The notes below the pieces were generated by a model. It had not been told where the DNA came from. It ran no database searches and saw only the letters and a program-made list of their open reading frames with translations. The translations under genes were made by a program, and so were the position numbers. Shown here in pieces: positions 55,309 to 63,511 of a DNA stretch of 64,000 nt (the first letter of the stretch is position 1; every line of letters begins with the position of its first letter). This DNA comes from Micromonospora purpureochromogenes (GTDB taxonomy: Bacteria; Actinomycetota; Actinomycetes; Mycobacteriales; Micromonosporaceae): the NCBI RefSeq assembly GCF_900091515.1, contig NZ_LT607410.1:5704001-5768000 (forward strand), written 5' to 3'.

Positions 55309-55340
55309 ACAGCCCGCCCCACCGAGGTGGAACGGGCTGT
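55309..55340 (-). terminator. Terminator after tRNA-Glu copy 2
   Basis: ACAGCCCG (55309-55316) and CGGGCTGT (55333-55340), with inner CCACC/GGTGG pairing; starts 8 bases past the tRNA 3' end. Related in sequence to the terminator of copy 1. Confidence 0.75.
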
Positions 55341-55348
55341 CAGCACTG

Positions 55349-55421
55349 TAGCCCCGACCGGATTCGAACCGGCGCTACCGCCTTGAGAGGGCGGCGTCCT
55401 GGGCCGCTAGACGACGGGGCC
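55349..55421 (-). tRNA. tRNA-Glu (CTC), second identical copy
   Basis: Same 73 bases as 55103-55175, anticodon CTC. The pair with the adjacent tRNA-Gln mirrors the glnU/gltU pairing in mycobacteria. The 173-base gap between copies holds a terminator and presumably a promoter for copy 1. Confidence 0.95.
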
Positions 55422-55431
55422 AGAACTTCAC

Positions 55432-55463
55432 CAGCTTCCCCACCCTCGCGGGTGGGGAAGCTG
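55432..55463 (-). terminator. Hairpin downstream of tRNA-Gln
   Basis: CAGCTTCCCCACCC (55432-55445) and GGGTGGGGAAGCTG (55450-55463) form a perfect 14-bp stem, 4-base loop. A second smaller hairpin (CCGTCCCTC/GAGGGACGG, 55485-55505) lies between it and the tRNA. Confidence 0.75.
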
Positions 55464-55559
55464 CATTCTATCAGAGATCATCTGCCGTCCCTCTGGGAGG
55501 GACGGAGCGGAACTCCGCCAGAATCCAGCGTCCGGGATTCTCGCGAATCCGCGGTTGCG

Positions 55560-55631
55560 CTGGGGTACCAGGACTCGAACCTAGACTAACTGAACCAGAA
55601 TCAGTCGGGCTGCCAATTACCCCATACCCCA
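55560..55631 (-). tRNA. tRNA-Gln (CTG)
   Basis: 72 bases: acceptor TGGGGTA with TACCCCA, anticodon stem CTGA/TCAG around loop TTCTGGT giving anticodon CTG, T loop GGTTCGAGTCC, discriminator G. CCA not encoded. Clustered with the two tRNA-Glu genes; both amino acids share the GatCAB/GltX charging route in actinobacteria. Confidence 0.95.
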
Positions 55632-55737
55632 TTGGCCCCTTGCGGCGCCGGGAATGAACTTTACCCTCCCCGCGCCGGCAGGCCAAATCCAACCCCCCGA
55701 AACACCTGTGAGCTGCGGAAACGGGGCGTCGGACGCG

Positions 55738-56541
55738 TCAGGCGACCGGCACCACCGGATTGGTGAGCTCGCCGATCCCCTCGATCCGCACGGTGACCGT
55801 ATCCCCCTCCGTGAGCGGGCTAACCCCTGCCGGCGTGCCGGTCAGCACCACGTCGCCGGGCAGCAGCGTCATCACGTGCGAGATGTAGGACACCAGGGCC
55901 GGTACGTCGAAGACCATGTCCTTCGTCCGGCCGAGCTGGCGTACCTCCATCTCCTCCGGGTTGCGGCCCACCTCGCACCGGATCTCCAGGTCGGAGACGT
56001 CCAGTCCGGTGGTGATCCAGGGGCCGATGGGGCAGAACGAGTCGAAGCCCTTGGCCCGGGTCCACTGCCCGTCCGAGCGCTGGAGGTCCCGCGCCGTCAC
56101 GTCGTTGGCGCAGGTGTAGCCGAAGATGGCCTTCGCCGCGGCGGCCCGGTCGGCGCGCCGGGCCCCCGGGGCGCCGATCACCACGGCCAGCTCCGCCTCG
56201 TGCTCGACCTGTTTGGAGAAGATGGGCAGCCGGATGGCGTCCCGCGGGCCGATCACCGACGTGGACGGCTTCAGGAAGAGCAGCGGCTCCTTCGGCACCT
56301 CGCTGCCGTGCTCGGCGGCGTGCTCGGCGTAGTTGCGACCGACACAGACCACCTTGCTGGGCAGGATCGGCGAGAGCAGTCGGACGTCGGAGAGCGCCCA
56401 GCGGGCGCCGGAGAAGGTGACCTGACCGAACGGGTGGCCCTCGATCTCGGCGATGGTCAGGCCCTGCGGGCCCACCCCCGGCTCGCCCTCGACGACCCCG
56501 AACGACATTCCCTTGGCATGAGCAAAACGAGCGATACGCAC
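55738..56541 (-). CDS. Fumarylacetoacetate hydrolase (FAH) family protein
   Basis: 267 residues. FAH fold with metal ligands in QVEHEAELAVVIG (two Glu) and FGYTCANDVTARDLQ (Asp); VCVGRNYAEHAAEHG starts the catalytic domain (about 66). Relatives are 2-hydroxyhepta-2,4-diene-1,7-dioate isomerases or acylpyruvases/oxaloacetate decarboxylases; the substrate cannot be fixed. Same position as M. tuberculosis Rv2993c near tRNA-Glu/Gln. GTG start with TAGATT 6 bases upstream, so probably leaderless. Confidence 0.92.
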   Translation of the reverse strand: MRIARFAHAKGMSFGVVEGEPGVGPQGLTIAEIEGHPFGQVTFSGARWALSDVRLLSPILPSKVVCVGRNYAEHAAEHGSEVPKEPLLFLKPSTSVIGPRDAIRLPIFSKQVEHEAELAVVIGAPGARRADRAAAAKAIFGYTCANDVTARDLQRSDGQWTRAKGFDSFCPIGPWITTGLDVSDLEIRCEVGRNPEEMEVRQLGRTKDMVFDVPALVSYISHVMTLLPGDVVLTGTPAGVSPLTEGDTVTVRIEGIGELTNPVVPVA

Positions 56542-56547
56542 CTGGCC

Positions 56548-56553
56548 AATCTA
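56548..56553 (-). promoter_or_regulatory. Predicted -10 of a leaderless promoter (FAH gene)
   Basis: TAGATT on the minus strand lies 6 bases before the GTG start; no ribosome site. Confidence 0.45.
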
Positions 56554-56716
56554 GCTCCCGCCCACGTGGTGGCACCCCGTCGACACCGGAGGCCGCGGCG
56601 TCGGCGTCGGCGGCGGCGCAGGGTAGGCGATCGGCCGCCGTTCGGGGCGAGCTTCGGCACTTCGTACCCGGGCGGAGTGTCCGCGCCCCTACCGTCGGCT
56701 CCGGAGGTTCGTTCGT

Positions 56717-58195
56717 ATGCCTGCATCGAGACGACACCACAGGGCCCTCGCCGTGTTCGTGAACGGCCTGGGCATCCTCGCCGCCGTGCCGGCGCTGCCG
56801 ACGGCGACGCCCACGACCAGGGCGGAAGCGGCACCGGCGGTCACCACGCCGGCCAGCCCGCTGGCCACGGCCACGCCCACCGGCCCGGCCGCCACACCCC
56901 TGCCCACGGGTCCGGCCACGCCGATGGCCACCCCTCAGCCGGCGGGGCACGCACCACCGGCGGCGCCCGGGGCGGCGGCGACCGGAGCCGTCATCCCGGT
57001 GCCCCCGGGGATGCCGGCGCCGGGGATGGCCACCACCGCGAATCCGGGTTCGCCCCGACCGGCCCAGCCGGTCACCGTGACGGTGGCCCCGGCCGGGACG
57101 CCGGTGCCGGGCTACCGGATCCAGCTGCGCAACGACAGCGTCTTCCCGCTCGACACCATGGTGCGGCAGGAGCTGCCGGCCGGCGCGTCGCCGACCGCGG
57201 TCAGCGCGGGCGGTCGGGCCATCCGGTCCGCCGGGAACGGCACGGCCGAGGTGACCTGGCGGCTCCGGCTGTCCGCCCGCAGCACGACGACGTTGGACAC
57301 CGCCCTGGCGGCGACCCCGCCGGGCACCTCGGTGACCGCGCCGGCCTGCGCCTTCACCAGCGACGGCAACCGGCCGTACGACTGCGCGACCGCGACCTGG
57401 CAGGCCGCGGCGGCACCGGCGACCCGGGTGGAGAAGGCTGCTCCGCCCTGGCGGCGGCCGCCGATCCTGGCGGCGGCGCTGGCCGCGCTGCTGGTGATCG
57501 CCGGCGGTGGCCTGTGGTGGGGGCAGCGGGCCCGGCGGCGGCGCAGCGGCGTCGAGCCGACCGGCGCGGCCCCGACGGTCGTCGGCAATCCCACGTACGC
57601 GGGCGGCGCCGCCGCGCCCGGCGGTGGCACCGTCTACCCGCGCCCGGCCGCCCCGGGCGGGTCGGGGCGACGGCGGAAGCCACCGGTCTGGATGATCGTC
57701 GGCGTGGCCGGGGCGATCCTGGCCGGGGTGGTCTTCGCCGCCGCGTGGACGGCCACCCAGCGGGTCGCCGCGATCGACACCACCAAGCAGCCGACCAGCG
57801 GCGCCTGGATGGGTCGCGGCGCCACCGGCAGCGTCGGCGTGCCGCTGCGCGAGAACGCGTTCGAGTTCACCGTCTACCGGGTGGCCTGCGAGACGGCCGG
57901 CGGGACGGGCCGCCGGTGCCTCGCGACCGTCGGGGTGCGCAACCTCACGCCCGAGCAGCAGGTGTGGCACGGCCAACTCCAGCGCGCCTACCTGCCCGGA
58001 GGCAACTGGGTCAGCACCGACGAGCCGGCCACCCGGCTGGCGAACCTGGGCCGGGACGTCTTCGCCCAGCCGGTCGCGGCCGGCAACCGGGTGGTGCTGC
58101 CGCTGGTGTTCACGGTCAACGGGGCGCAGCAGCCGAAGCAGCTGGAGCTGCGCAGCGGGGTCTTCTCCGCCGGGGTCCGGGTGGACGTGCCCTGA
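56717..58195 (+). CDS. Two-helix membrane protein of unknown function
   Basis: 492 residues. The hydrophobic N-terminus (RALAVFVNGLGILAAVPALP) is a probable signal peptide or anchor, followed by a Pro/Thr/Ala-rich stalk (about 28-115) and a beta domain with two cysteines (about 130-230). A membrane helix follows (AAALAALLVIAGGGLWWG, about 252-270), then a Gly/Pro-rich cytoplasmic loop and a second helix (VWMIVGVAGAILAGVVFA, about 324-342). The C-terminal domain has paired cysteines (VACET, RRCLAT) and resembles DUF4352-like exported folds. No named family. Confidence 0.75.
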   Translation: MPASRRHHRALAVFVNGLGILAAVPALPTATPTTRAEAAPAVTTPASPLATATPTGPAATPLPTGPATPMATPQPAGHAPPAAPGAAATGAVIPVPPGMPAPGMATTANPGSPRPAQPVTVTVAPAGTPVPGYRIQLRNDSVFPLDTMVRQELPAGASPTAVSAGGRAIRSAGNGTAEVTWRLRLSARSTTTLDTALAATPPGTSVTAPACAFTSDGNRPYDCATATWQAAAAPATRVEKAAPPWRRPPILAAALAALLVIAGGGLWWGQRARRRRSGVEPTGAAPTVVGNPTYAGGAAAPGGGTVYPRPAAPGGSGRRRKPPVWMIVGVAGAILAGVVFAAAWTATQRVAAIDTTKQPTSGAWMGRGATGSVGVPLRENAFEFTVYRVACETAGGTGRRCLATVGVRNLTPEQQVWHGQLQRAYLPGGNWVSTDEPATRLANLGRDVFAQPVAAGNRVVLPLVFTVNGAQQPKQLELRSGVFSAGVRVDVP

Positions 58196-58217
58196 CCGGC
58201 GGCCGGGGCGGCGGTCG

Positions 58218-58223
58218 TACCCT
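58218..58223 (+). promoter_or_regulatory. Predicted -10 of a leaderless promoter
   Basis: TACCCT lies 7 bases before the GTG start at 58231; no ribosome binding site. Confidence 0.5.
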
Positions 58224-58230
58224 TTAGTCC

Positions 58231-59145
58231 GTGACCGCCGCCCTCGCACCCGCCGCCCTCGACGCGGCCGACTGGCAGGCCCGCCGGGCCGCGCACGTCG
58301 CCCGGGTCGACAGCTTGCTGGGTGATCACCTTGCGAAGCGAGCAAGGCACGGCCGGCAATCGATCGAGGAGTTCCTCCTCACCTACTACAACTACCGGCC
58401 GGCCCAGTTTCGGCGGTGGCAACCCGGCCCGGGATTCCTGCTACAGCACGCAAGGCCCGAGGAGTTCGGGGCCTTCTACGTCAGCGACGAGCACGGCGCA
58501 GCCCATCTGGACGTGCTGGCGGTACTGGAACGGCGCCGGGAATCGGTGGAGTGGATTCACCGCCTGCTCGTCTCCACCGCCACCAGGCCGCCGCACTTCG
58601 GTTGCTTCGGGATGCACGAGTGGGCGATGGTCTACCGGCAGACGCAGGCCGAGGTACGCCACAACATCCTTCCGTTGCGGCTCGGCGCGGAAGCGACAGC
58701 CGCTCTCGTCGACGAGTTGGCCGTCCGGTGCAGTCATTTCGACGCCTTCCGCTTCTTCACTCCGGCAGCCCGCCCCCTGAACGTGCTCCAGCCGACCCGC
58801 GAGACGCAACACGAGCATGATCAGCCAGCGTGCCTACACGCGAACATGGACGTTTATCGTTGGGCCTACAAGCTGGCGCCGCTCGTTCCGAGCGAACTCA
58901 TCGCCGACTGCTTCGAGCTGGCCAAGGAGATTCGGACGCTTGACATGCGGGCCAGTCCGTACGACCTGACAAGCATCGGGCTCGACTTCCTGCCCATCGA
59001 GACGCCCGAGGGACGGGCCGAGTATGTCCGCTGTCAGCGTGACTTCGCGGCGCGCGCCGGCGCGCTTCGTCAACGCCTGATCGGCTACTGCGAGCGTGCT
59101 CTTGGTCAGTTCACGGCAGGGAGGCCAACCGCCTCCGGCAGCTAG
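58231..59145 (+). CDS. Actinobacterial protein usually labelled 3-methyladenine DNA glycosylase
   Basis: 304 residues of a family widespread in actinobacteria: FLLTYYNYRPAQFRRWQPG (about 49-67), HFGCFGMHEWAMVYR, HFDAFRFFTPAARPLN and HANMDVYRWAYKLAPLVPS. The database name is traditional; no helix-hairpin-helix glycosylase motif is obvious, so the activity is unproven. The many His/Asp/Glu-containing motifs could form a metal site. Codon use from about 58290 onward is visibly less GC-rich than in neighbours, a sign of different ancestry. Confidence 0.75.
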   Translation: MTAALAPAALDAADWQARRAAHVARVDSLLGDHLAKRARHGRQSIEEFLLTYYNYRPAQFRRWQPGPGFLLQHARPEEFGAFYVSDEHGAAHLDVLAVLERRRESVEWIHRLLVSTATRPPHFGCFGMHEWAMVYRQTQAEVRHNILPLRLGAEATAALVDELAVRCSHFDAFRFFTPAARPLNVLQPTRETQHEHDQPACLHANMDVYRWAYKLAPLVPSELIADCFELAKEIRTLDMRASPYDLTSIGLDFLPIETPEGRAEYVRCQRDFAARAGALRQRLIGYCERALGQFTAGRPTASGS

Positions 59146-59320
59146 CTATAGCCCGTGCGCGCTCCGGCCCGAAGGCATCGACAGCTGCTTCGAGCCGCTC
59201 TGCGGCGAGCGGGGCTGCCCTTGGCCGCCCGGCCTCCGCCAGTACATGGAGCGCCCGGCCTGCGGCTGAATGTGCGTGCGCCTGGTGGCCCGAGGCGTAA
59301 GGCCGGACCGCTGGCGGAAG
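59111..59320 (-). pseudogene. Possible remnant of a leftward coding region
   Basis: In one minus-strand frame a protein-like, Ala/Arg/Leu-rich amphipathic stretch is seen (ALHVLAEAGRPRAAPLAAER, then AVDAFGPERARAIASCRRRL), ending at a stop inside the neighbouring gene's 3' end. It has no start or ribosome site of its own. It could be the C-terminal fragment of a helical-repeat regulator, or a chance frame. The surrounding 59146-59381 holds otherwise only a small hairpin near 59335-59370. Confidence 0.25.
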
Positions 59321-59381
59321 GTCTTCGAGGTCGCCCGCCGCACCCGGCGGGGCCCCCGCCATCCGGCGGGCGCTGGCCGGT

Positions 59382-59756
59382 TCACGCCGCCGGGCGCAGC
59401 CGCTCCTCCAGCTCCGCCATCGTCTCGACGAACCAGAGCTGGCGACCGCGGTTGGACTCGGTGACGAAGTCCCGCAGGGCGATGCTGCGCGCGACGTGCG
59501 CGGAGATGTCGCCGACCACCACCACAGGCAGCCGGTAGTTGACGAACTTCTGCACCAGCTCACCGGCCACCCCGGTGCGCAGCGTGAAGAACTCGTCGGC
59601 GAGCCGCCGTACCGGCAGCACCACCAGCTCCGCCCGCTGGCCGAGCGCCTCGCCGATCACGTCCAGCGCGTCCCCGCCCCCGCACAGCCGGGGCCCGTCG
59701 GGGGCGCAGGCGAGCAGCGAACGACCGTGCAGCGTGACGAGGGTGTCGGTGGACAT
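59382..59756 (-). CDS. DUF4180-domain protein
   Basis: 124 residues covering the whole DUF4180 domain: DALDVIGEALGQRAELVVLPVRRL, FFTLRTGVAGELVQKFVNYRL and DISAHVARSIALRDFVTESNRG. Function unknown; the fold is alpha/beta. The ATG lacks a ribosome site but TAGGCT lies 6 bases upstream. Confidence 0.88.
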   Translation of the reverse strand: MSTDTLVTLHGRSLLACAPDGPRLCGGGDALDVIGEALGQRAELVVLPVRRLADEFFTLRTGVAGELVQKFVNYRLPVVVVGDISAHVARSIALRDFVTESNRGRQLWFVETMAELEERLRPAA

Positions 59757-59762
59757 GCTGGC

Positions 59763-59768
59763 AGCCTA
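59763..59768 (-). promoter_or_regulatory. Predicted -10 of a leaderless promoter (DUF4180 gene)
   Basis: TAGGCT on the minus strand, 6 bases before the ATG. Confidence 0.5.
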
Positions 59769-59804
59769 GGCACCGCTCCCGCGCCGGCACACCGGATTTC
59801 CCGC

Positions 59805-60230
59805 TCAGTCGCCGTCGACCCGGCGTTCCCGCTTGCGTTGCGACTGGCGCTTCTTCTCCGCCAGCCGGCGTTCCTTGGCGCCGCGCGACGGGCGGGTCGG
59901 CCGTCGGGGCGGCGGCGGCGGCGCGACGGCCTCGCGCAGCAGCGCGGTCAGCCGCTCCCGGGCCGCCTCCCGGTTGGCGAGTTGGGCGCGGTGCTCGCTG
60001 GCGGCGATGGTCACCACCCCGTCGACCAGGCGGCCGGCCAGCCGTTCCAGCGCCCGCGCCCGCAGCGCCGGCGGCAGGCTGGGCGAGGCGGCCAGGTCGA
60101 AGCTCAACTCCACCCGGGAGTCGGCGGTGTTGACCCCCTGCCCGCCCGGCCCGGACGAGCGGGAGAACCGTTCCCGCAGTTCGGCGGCGGGCACGATCCA
60201 CCGGTCGGTCACCCGCAGTCCGTCGTCCAC
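59805..60230 (-). CDS. arfB: Peptidyl-tRNA hydrolase ArfB (YaeJ), ribosome rescue
   Basis: 141 residues. Frees stalled ribosomes lacking a stop codon. The release-factor GGQ motif is in RSSGPGGQGVNTADSRVEL (about 24-42), and the C-terminal Arg/Lys-rich tail (AEKKRQSQRKRERR) enters the empty mRNA channel. The GTG start has TAGCCT 6 bases upstream; that hexamer overlaps the stop of the next upstream gene, implying its own leaderless promoter. Confidence 0.95.
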   Translation of the reverse strand: MDDGLRVTDRWIVPAAELRERFSRSSGPGGQGVNTADSRVELSFDLAASPSLPPALRARALERLAGRLVDGVVTIAASEHRAQLANREAARERLTALLREAVAPPPPPRRPTRPSRGAKERRLAEKKRQSQRKRERRVDGD

Positions 60231-60236
60231 GCCCCG

Positions 60237-60242
60237 AGGCTA
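60237..60242 (-). promoter_or_regulatory. Predicted -10 of a leaderless promoter (arfB)
   Basis: TAGCCT on the minus strand, 6 bases before the arfB GTG and overlapping the preceding gene's TAG stop. Confidence 0.45.
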
Positions 60243-60548
60243 GCGCCCCTTCGGGGCACCGTGGGTGGCGGACGAGCTCGGCGACGGGCTGGGCGCCGGT
60301 TCCGCCCGTTCGTGGTCGGGGCCGACGGCGGCGTACGCGACCGCCCCGACGAGCAGCAGCGCGATGACGCCGACCTTGGTGGTGACGGCCCGGACCAGCA
60401 GCCACGCGGTCTTCCGGGCGCCCGGCACCGCGTTCTTGGCGGCCTTGTAGTCGGTCCAGCCGCGCTTGGCCCGGGCGTACTGCACGCCCACGCCCCATCC
60501 GATGAAGAGTCCCACCGCCAGCAGGACCGCTATGAGAGGAAGCTCCAC
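60240..60548 (-). CDS. Small two-helix membrane protein, unknown function
   Basis: 102 residues: helix MELPLIAVLLAVGLFIGWGVG (1-21), a basic cytoplasmic loop (KRGWTDYKAAKNAVPGARK), helix VGVIALLLVGAVAYAAVG (about 59-76), and a Pro/Ser-rich tail. GTG start without an obvious ribosome site. Upstream of arfB on the same strand. No family recognised. Confidence 0.7.
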   Translation of the reverse strand: MELPLIAVLLAVGLFIGWGVGVQYARAKRGWTDYKAAKNAVPGARKTAWLLVRAVTTKVGVIALLLVGAVAYAAVGPDHERAEPAPSPSPSSSATHGAPKGR

Positions 60549-60655
60549 CCACGCCAGTATCCATACTCAGCGTGATATTTCTATCGGCCGATGGTTCCTC
60601 GCCAGGAATCCGACACTTTTACCGTTACGACCGCCGCGTCCCGGGCACGCCCGAC

Positions 60656-61519
60656 TCAGCCGCCCTTGCCGATGATGGTGTCGGCGGTCTGCTGCACCTG
60701 CTCGATCGGGATGGCGAACCCGATGCCGATCGAGCCGTTGCCGTCGATGGTGGCGATCGCGGTGTTCACCCCGACCACCTCCCCCCGGGCGTTGACCAGC
60801 GGCCCTCCCGAGTTGCCCGGGTTGATCGAGGCGTCGGTCTGCACCGCGCTGCGCCGGGTGGTGCCGAGGCGTACCTGGCGGTCGAGGGCGCTGACGATGC
60901 CGGCGGTGACCGTGCCGGCCAGGCCGAGCGGCGAACCGACCGCCAGCACCGGCTCACCGACCTTGGTGGAGCGCGGCTTGGCCAGCGGCAGCGGCGCCAG
61001 CCCGGCCACCGCCGGCACCCGCAGCACCGCCAGGTCGCTGCCCGGCTCCCGGCCGACCACCTCGGCGGCGTACCGCCGCCCGTCGGAGAGCTCGACGGTC
61101 ACCTCGCCGCCACCGCCCTTGGCCAGGATGTGGTCGTTGGTGATGATGTGCTGCTGGTTGTCGATGGCGAACCCGGAGCCGGACGCCGAACTGGCGGCGC
61201 CGCCGCCGACCATCACCGACACCACCCCCGGCACGGTCTTCTGCGCCGCGGTCACCAGCTCGGCCGGCACCGGCGCGGCGGACGCCGCCGCGGGCCCCGC
61301 GCCGCCGTCCCGGCCGGCCACCCAGCCACCGGCCGCCGCGCCGGAGACGGTGGAGAGCGCCACCACCGCCGCCGCCGTCAGCAGCCGGCCGCGCCAGCGC
61401 CGCCGCGACGGGCCCTCCCCCGCCCCCGGTACGTCCCACCGGGGCCGCCCGTCCGGCCCCAGCTCGGGCGAGACGAACCACGGTCCCCGGGGCTCGCCCA
61501 GTCCGGTCTGCACTGCCAT
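60656..61519 (-). CDS. Membrane-anchored HtrA-type serine protease, no PDZ domain
   Basis: 287 residues. Cytoplasmic N-terminus of about 40, one membrane helix (LLTAAAVVALSTVSGAAAGG), linker, then a trypsin-like S1C domain with the triad His in TNDHILA, Asp in GSDLAVL and Ser in SINPGNSGGPL. It degrades or senses misfolded exported proteins. Unlike canonical HtrA/DegP it ends right after the protease domain. The ATG (MAVQTGLGEP) has GAGGAG upstream; the longer frame lacks a site. Last gene of the MoxR/DUF58/VWA run, about 30 bases from it. Confidence 0.92.
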   Translation of the reverse strand: MAVQTGLGEPRGPWFVSPELGPDGRPRWDVPGAGEGPSRRRWRGRLLTAAAVVALSTVSGAAAGGWVAGRDGGAGPAAASAAPVPAELVTAAQKTVPGVVSVMVGGGAASSASGSGFAIDNQQHIITNDHILAKGGGGEVTVELSDGRRYAAEVVGREPGSDLAVLRVPAVAGLAPLPLAKPRSTKVGEPVLAVGSPLGLAGTVTAGIVSALDRQVRLGTTRRSAVQTDASINPGNSGGPLVNARGEVVGVNTAIATIDGNGSIGIGFAIPIEQVQQTADTIIGKGG

Positions 61520-61550
61520 GCGTGCGCTCCTCACTGTCGCTTCGGCGGGC

Positions 61551-62510
61551 TCAGGGCAGGCGGGAGAACCACCGCATCGACCCGGCTGCGGCGCCCATCG
61601 CGAACACCAGCCCGAGGCCGATGAAGCGGGCGGAGATGTCCTGGCGTTCGGTGCGGTAGCCGACCGACGAGCCGATGTCCTCGTAGACCTTGCGCAGTTC
61701 CGCGCTGTTGCCCGCCTCGTGGAAGCCACCCCCGGTGTCCTCGGCCACCGCCTTGAGGGTCTGCCCGTCGACCGGCACCTGGATCGGCCGGCCGCCCCGG
61801 TCGACGAACCCGCCGGGGGTGCCGAAGGAGATGGTGTGCACCGGCACCTTGGCCGTCACCGCCGCCGCGGCGGCCTCCATCGGGTCCATGCCGGAGGTGT
61901 TCGCCCCGTCGGAGAGCAGGATGACCCGGGCCGGCGGTGGCTGCTTCGCCGCCGTGGCGTCCAGGCTCTTGACCGCGCCGAGCGAGGCGCTGATCGCCTC
62001 GCCGATCGCGGTGCCCTGCACCCCGGTGATGCCCTCGGCGAGCCGGTCGATCCCCTCGTGCAGCGCCTCCCGGTCGGTGCCGGGCGGCACCACCACCGCC
62101 GCGCTGCCGGCGAACGCGACCAGGCCGACGTTGAACTCGTCGGGCAGCCCGTCGACGAACCGCCGGGCCGCGTGCTTGGCGGCGGCGAGCCGGTCCGGTT
62201 CCACGTCGGTGGCGAGCATCGAGGTGGAGACGTCGACGGCGACCATGACGGTGGCCCGTTCGCGGGGCACCCGAACCTCGGCCGTCGGCCGGGCGAAGCC
62301 CACCACCAGCAGCGCCAGCATGGCCAGGAAGAGACCGGCCGGCACGTGCCGCCGCCAGGCCGGCCGGGTCGGCGCGACCCGGTCGAGCAGCCGGAGGTTG
62401 GTGAAGCGCACCGCGTACCGGCTGCGCCGGCGCTGGGCGAGCAGGTAGCCGCCGGCCAGCGCGAACACGCCGAGCAGCAGCAGGAGCCGGGCGGGCGACT
62501 GCCAGGTCAC
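61551..62510 (-). CDS. VWA-domain membrane protein (BatA-like)
   Basis: 319 residues. Two N-terminal membrane helices (LLLLLGVFALAGGYLL and PAGLFLAMLALLVVGFA), a von Willebrand A domain with the MIDAS motif VDVSTSM (about 92-98) and LLSDGANTSG, and a final membrane helix (FIGLGLVFAMGAAAGS). Works with MoxR AAA+ ATPases, perhaps in metal insertion or envelope-complex maturation. GTG start overlaps the DUF58 stop (GTGA), with GGGGAGG ahead. Confidence 0.92.
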   Translation of the reverse strand: MTWQSPARLLLLLGVFALAGGYLLAQRRRSRYAVRFTNLRLLDRVAPTRPAWRRHVPAGLFLAMLALLVVGFARPTAEVRVPRERATVMVAVDVSTSMLATDVEPDRLAAAKHAARRFVDGLPDEFNVGLVAFAGSAAVVVPPGTDREALHEGIDRLAEGITGVQGTAIGEAISASLGAVKSLDATAAKQPPPARVILLSDGANTSGMDPMEAAAAAVTAKVPVHTISFGTPGGFVDRGGRPIQVPVDGQTLKAVAEDTGGGFHEAGNSAELRKVYEDIGSSVGYRTERQDISARFIGLGLVFAMGAAAGSMRWFSRLP

Positions 62511-63511
62511 GCGACACCTCCCCGGGCGGCGGCCGGCGCGGCGGCCAGGCGGCGCTGCGCGTGCACGTGCCGTACCACGTCGGCGGTCCAGTCCCGGTCG
62601 GTGCGCAGCGGCAGGTGGGTGGCGCCGGAGCGGCGCAGCGCCCGGCGTACCTGCTCGCGCTGGGCGGCTGCCGCGCTGGCGTAGCGCCGGCGCAGCACCT
62701 CGTCGCCGGTCCAGACCTCCCGCCGCCGGCCGGTCTCCGGGCAGACGAGCGTGATCAGGCCGACGTCGGGCAGTTCCAGCTCGCGTGGGTCGGTGATCTC
62801 GACCGCGAGCACCTGGTGCCGGGCGGCGAGGCGGCGCAGCGCCGGCTCCCAACCGGCGGGCTCGTCGTGGTGCTCCGGCAGGCCGTCGAGGAAGTCGGAG
62901 ACCACCACGACCAGGCCGCGCCGGGTGGCGACCCGCTGCACGGCCGCGAGCGCCTCCGCCAGGTCGGGTGGGTCGGGCGGTTCCGTCCGCTCGTCGTGGT
63001 CACCGGTACGCGGCGCGGCCAGCAGCGCGCGGAGCACGCCCAGCAGATGGGTACGGCCGCTGCGGGCCGGGAAGCGGCGCAGCCCGGTCGGGGTGAGCAG
63101 CTGCGCGCCGAGCCGGTTGCCGGTGCCGGCGGTGAGGAAGCCGATCGCCGCGACGGCGGCCACCGACAGCTCCCGCTTGTCCAGTTCGGCGGTGCCGAAC
63201 TCCATGCTGGGGCTGGCGTCCACCAGCAGCCAGGTGCTCAGTTCCCGGTCGGCGTCGACCTCGCGGACGTGCGGCACGGTGGTGCGGGCGGTCACCGCCC
63301 AGTCCATCCGGCGCACCTCGTCCTCGCCGGGGCGGTACTCCCGGCTGCCGGCGATCTCGCTGCCCGGCCCGGGCAGCAGACCCCGGTGCTGGCCTTGGAG
63401 CAGCCCGTCCAGCCGACGGGTGACGGTCAGTTCCAGCCGGCGCAGCCGCTGGTCCCCGGCGAGGTCGGCCAGGCCCGGTCCGGCGGGCGCCGGCGCGGTG
63501 CGGCGCCTCAT
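62507..63511 (-). CDS. DUF58-domain protein of the MoxR operon
   Basis: 334 residues. The DUF58 signature REYRPGEDEVRRMDWAVTART (about 56-76) is followed by a VWA-like region with VDASPSMEFGT and VVVVSDFLDG. DUF58 proteins are always coupled with MoxR and VWA genes and may be adaptors for the ATPase. ATG overlaps the end of the MoxR gene (ATGA). Confidence 0.93.
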   Translation of the reverse strand: MRRRTAPAPAGPGLADLAGDQRLRRLELTVTRRLDGLLQGQHRGLLPGPGSEIAGSREYRPGEDEVRRMDWAVTARTTVPHVREVDADRELSTWLLVDASPSMEFGTAELDKRELSVAAVAAIGFLTAGTGNRLGAQLLTPTGLRRFPARSGRTHLLGVLRALLAAPRTGDHDERTEPPDPPDLAEALAAVQRVATRRGLVVVVSDFLDGLPEHHDEPAGWEPALRRLAARHQVLAVEITDPRELELPDVGLITLVCPETGRRREVWTGDEVLRRRYASAAAAQREQVRRALRRSGATHLPLRTDRDWTADVVRHVHAQRRLAAAPAAARGGVA

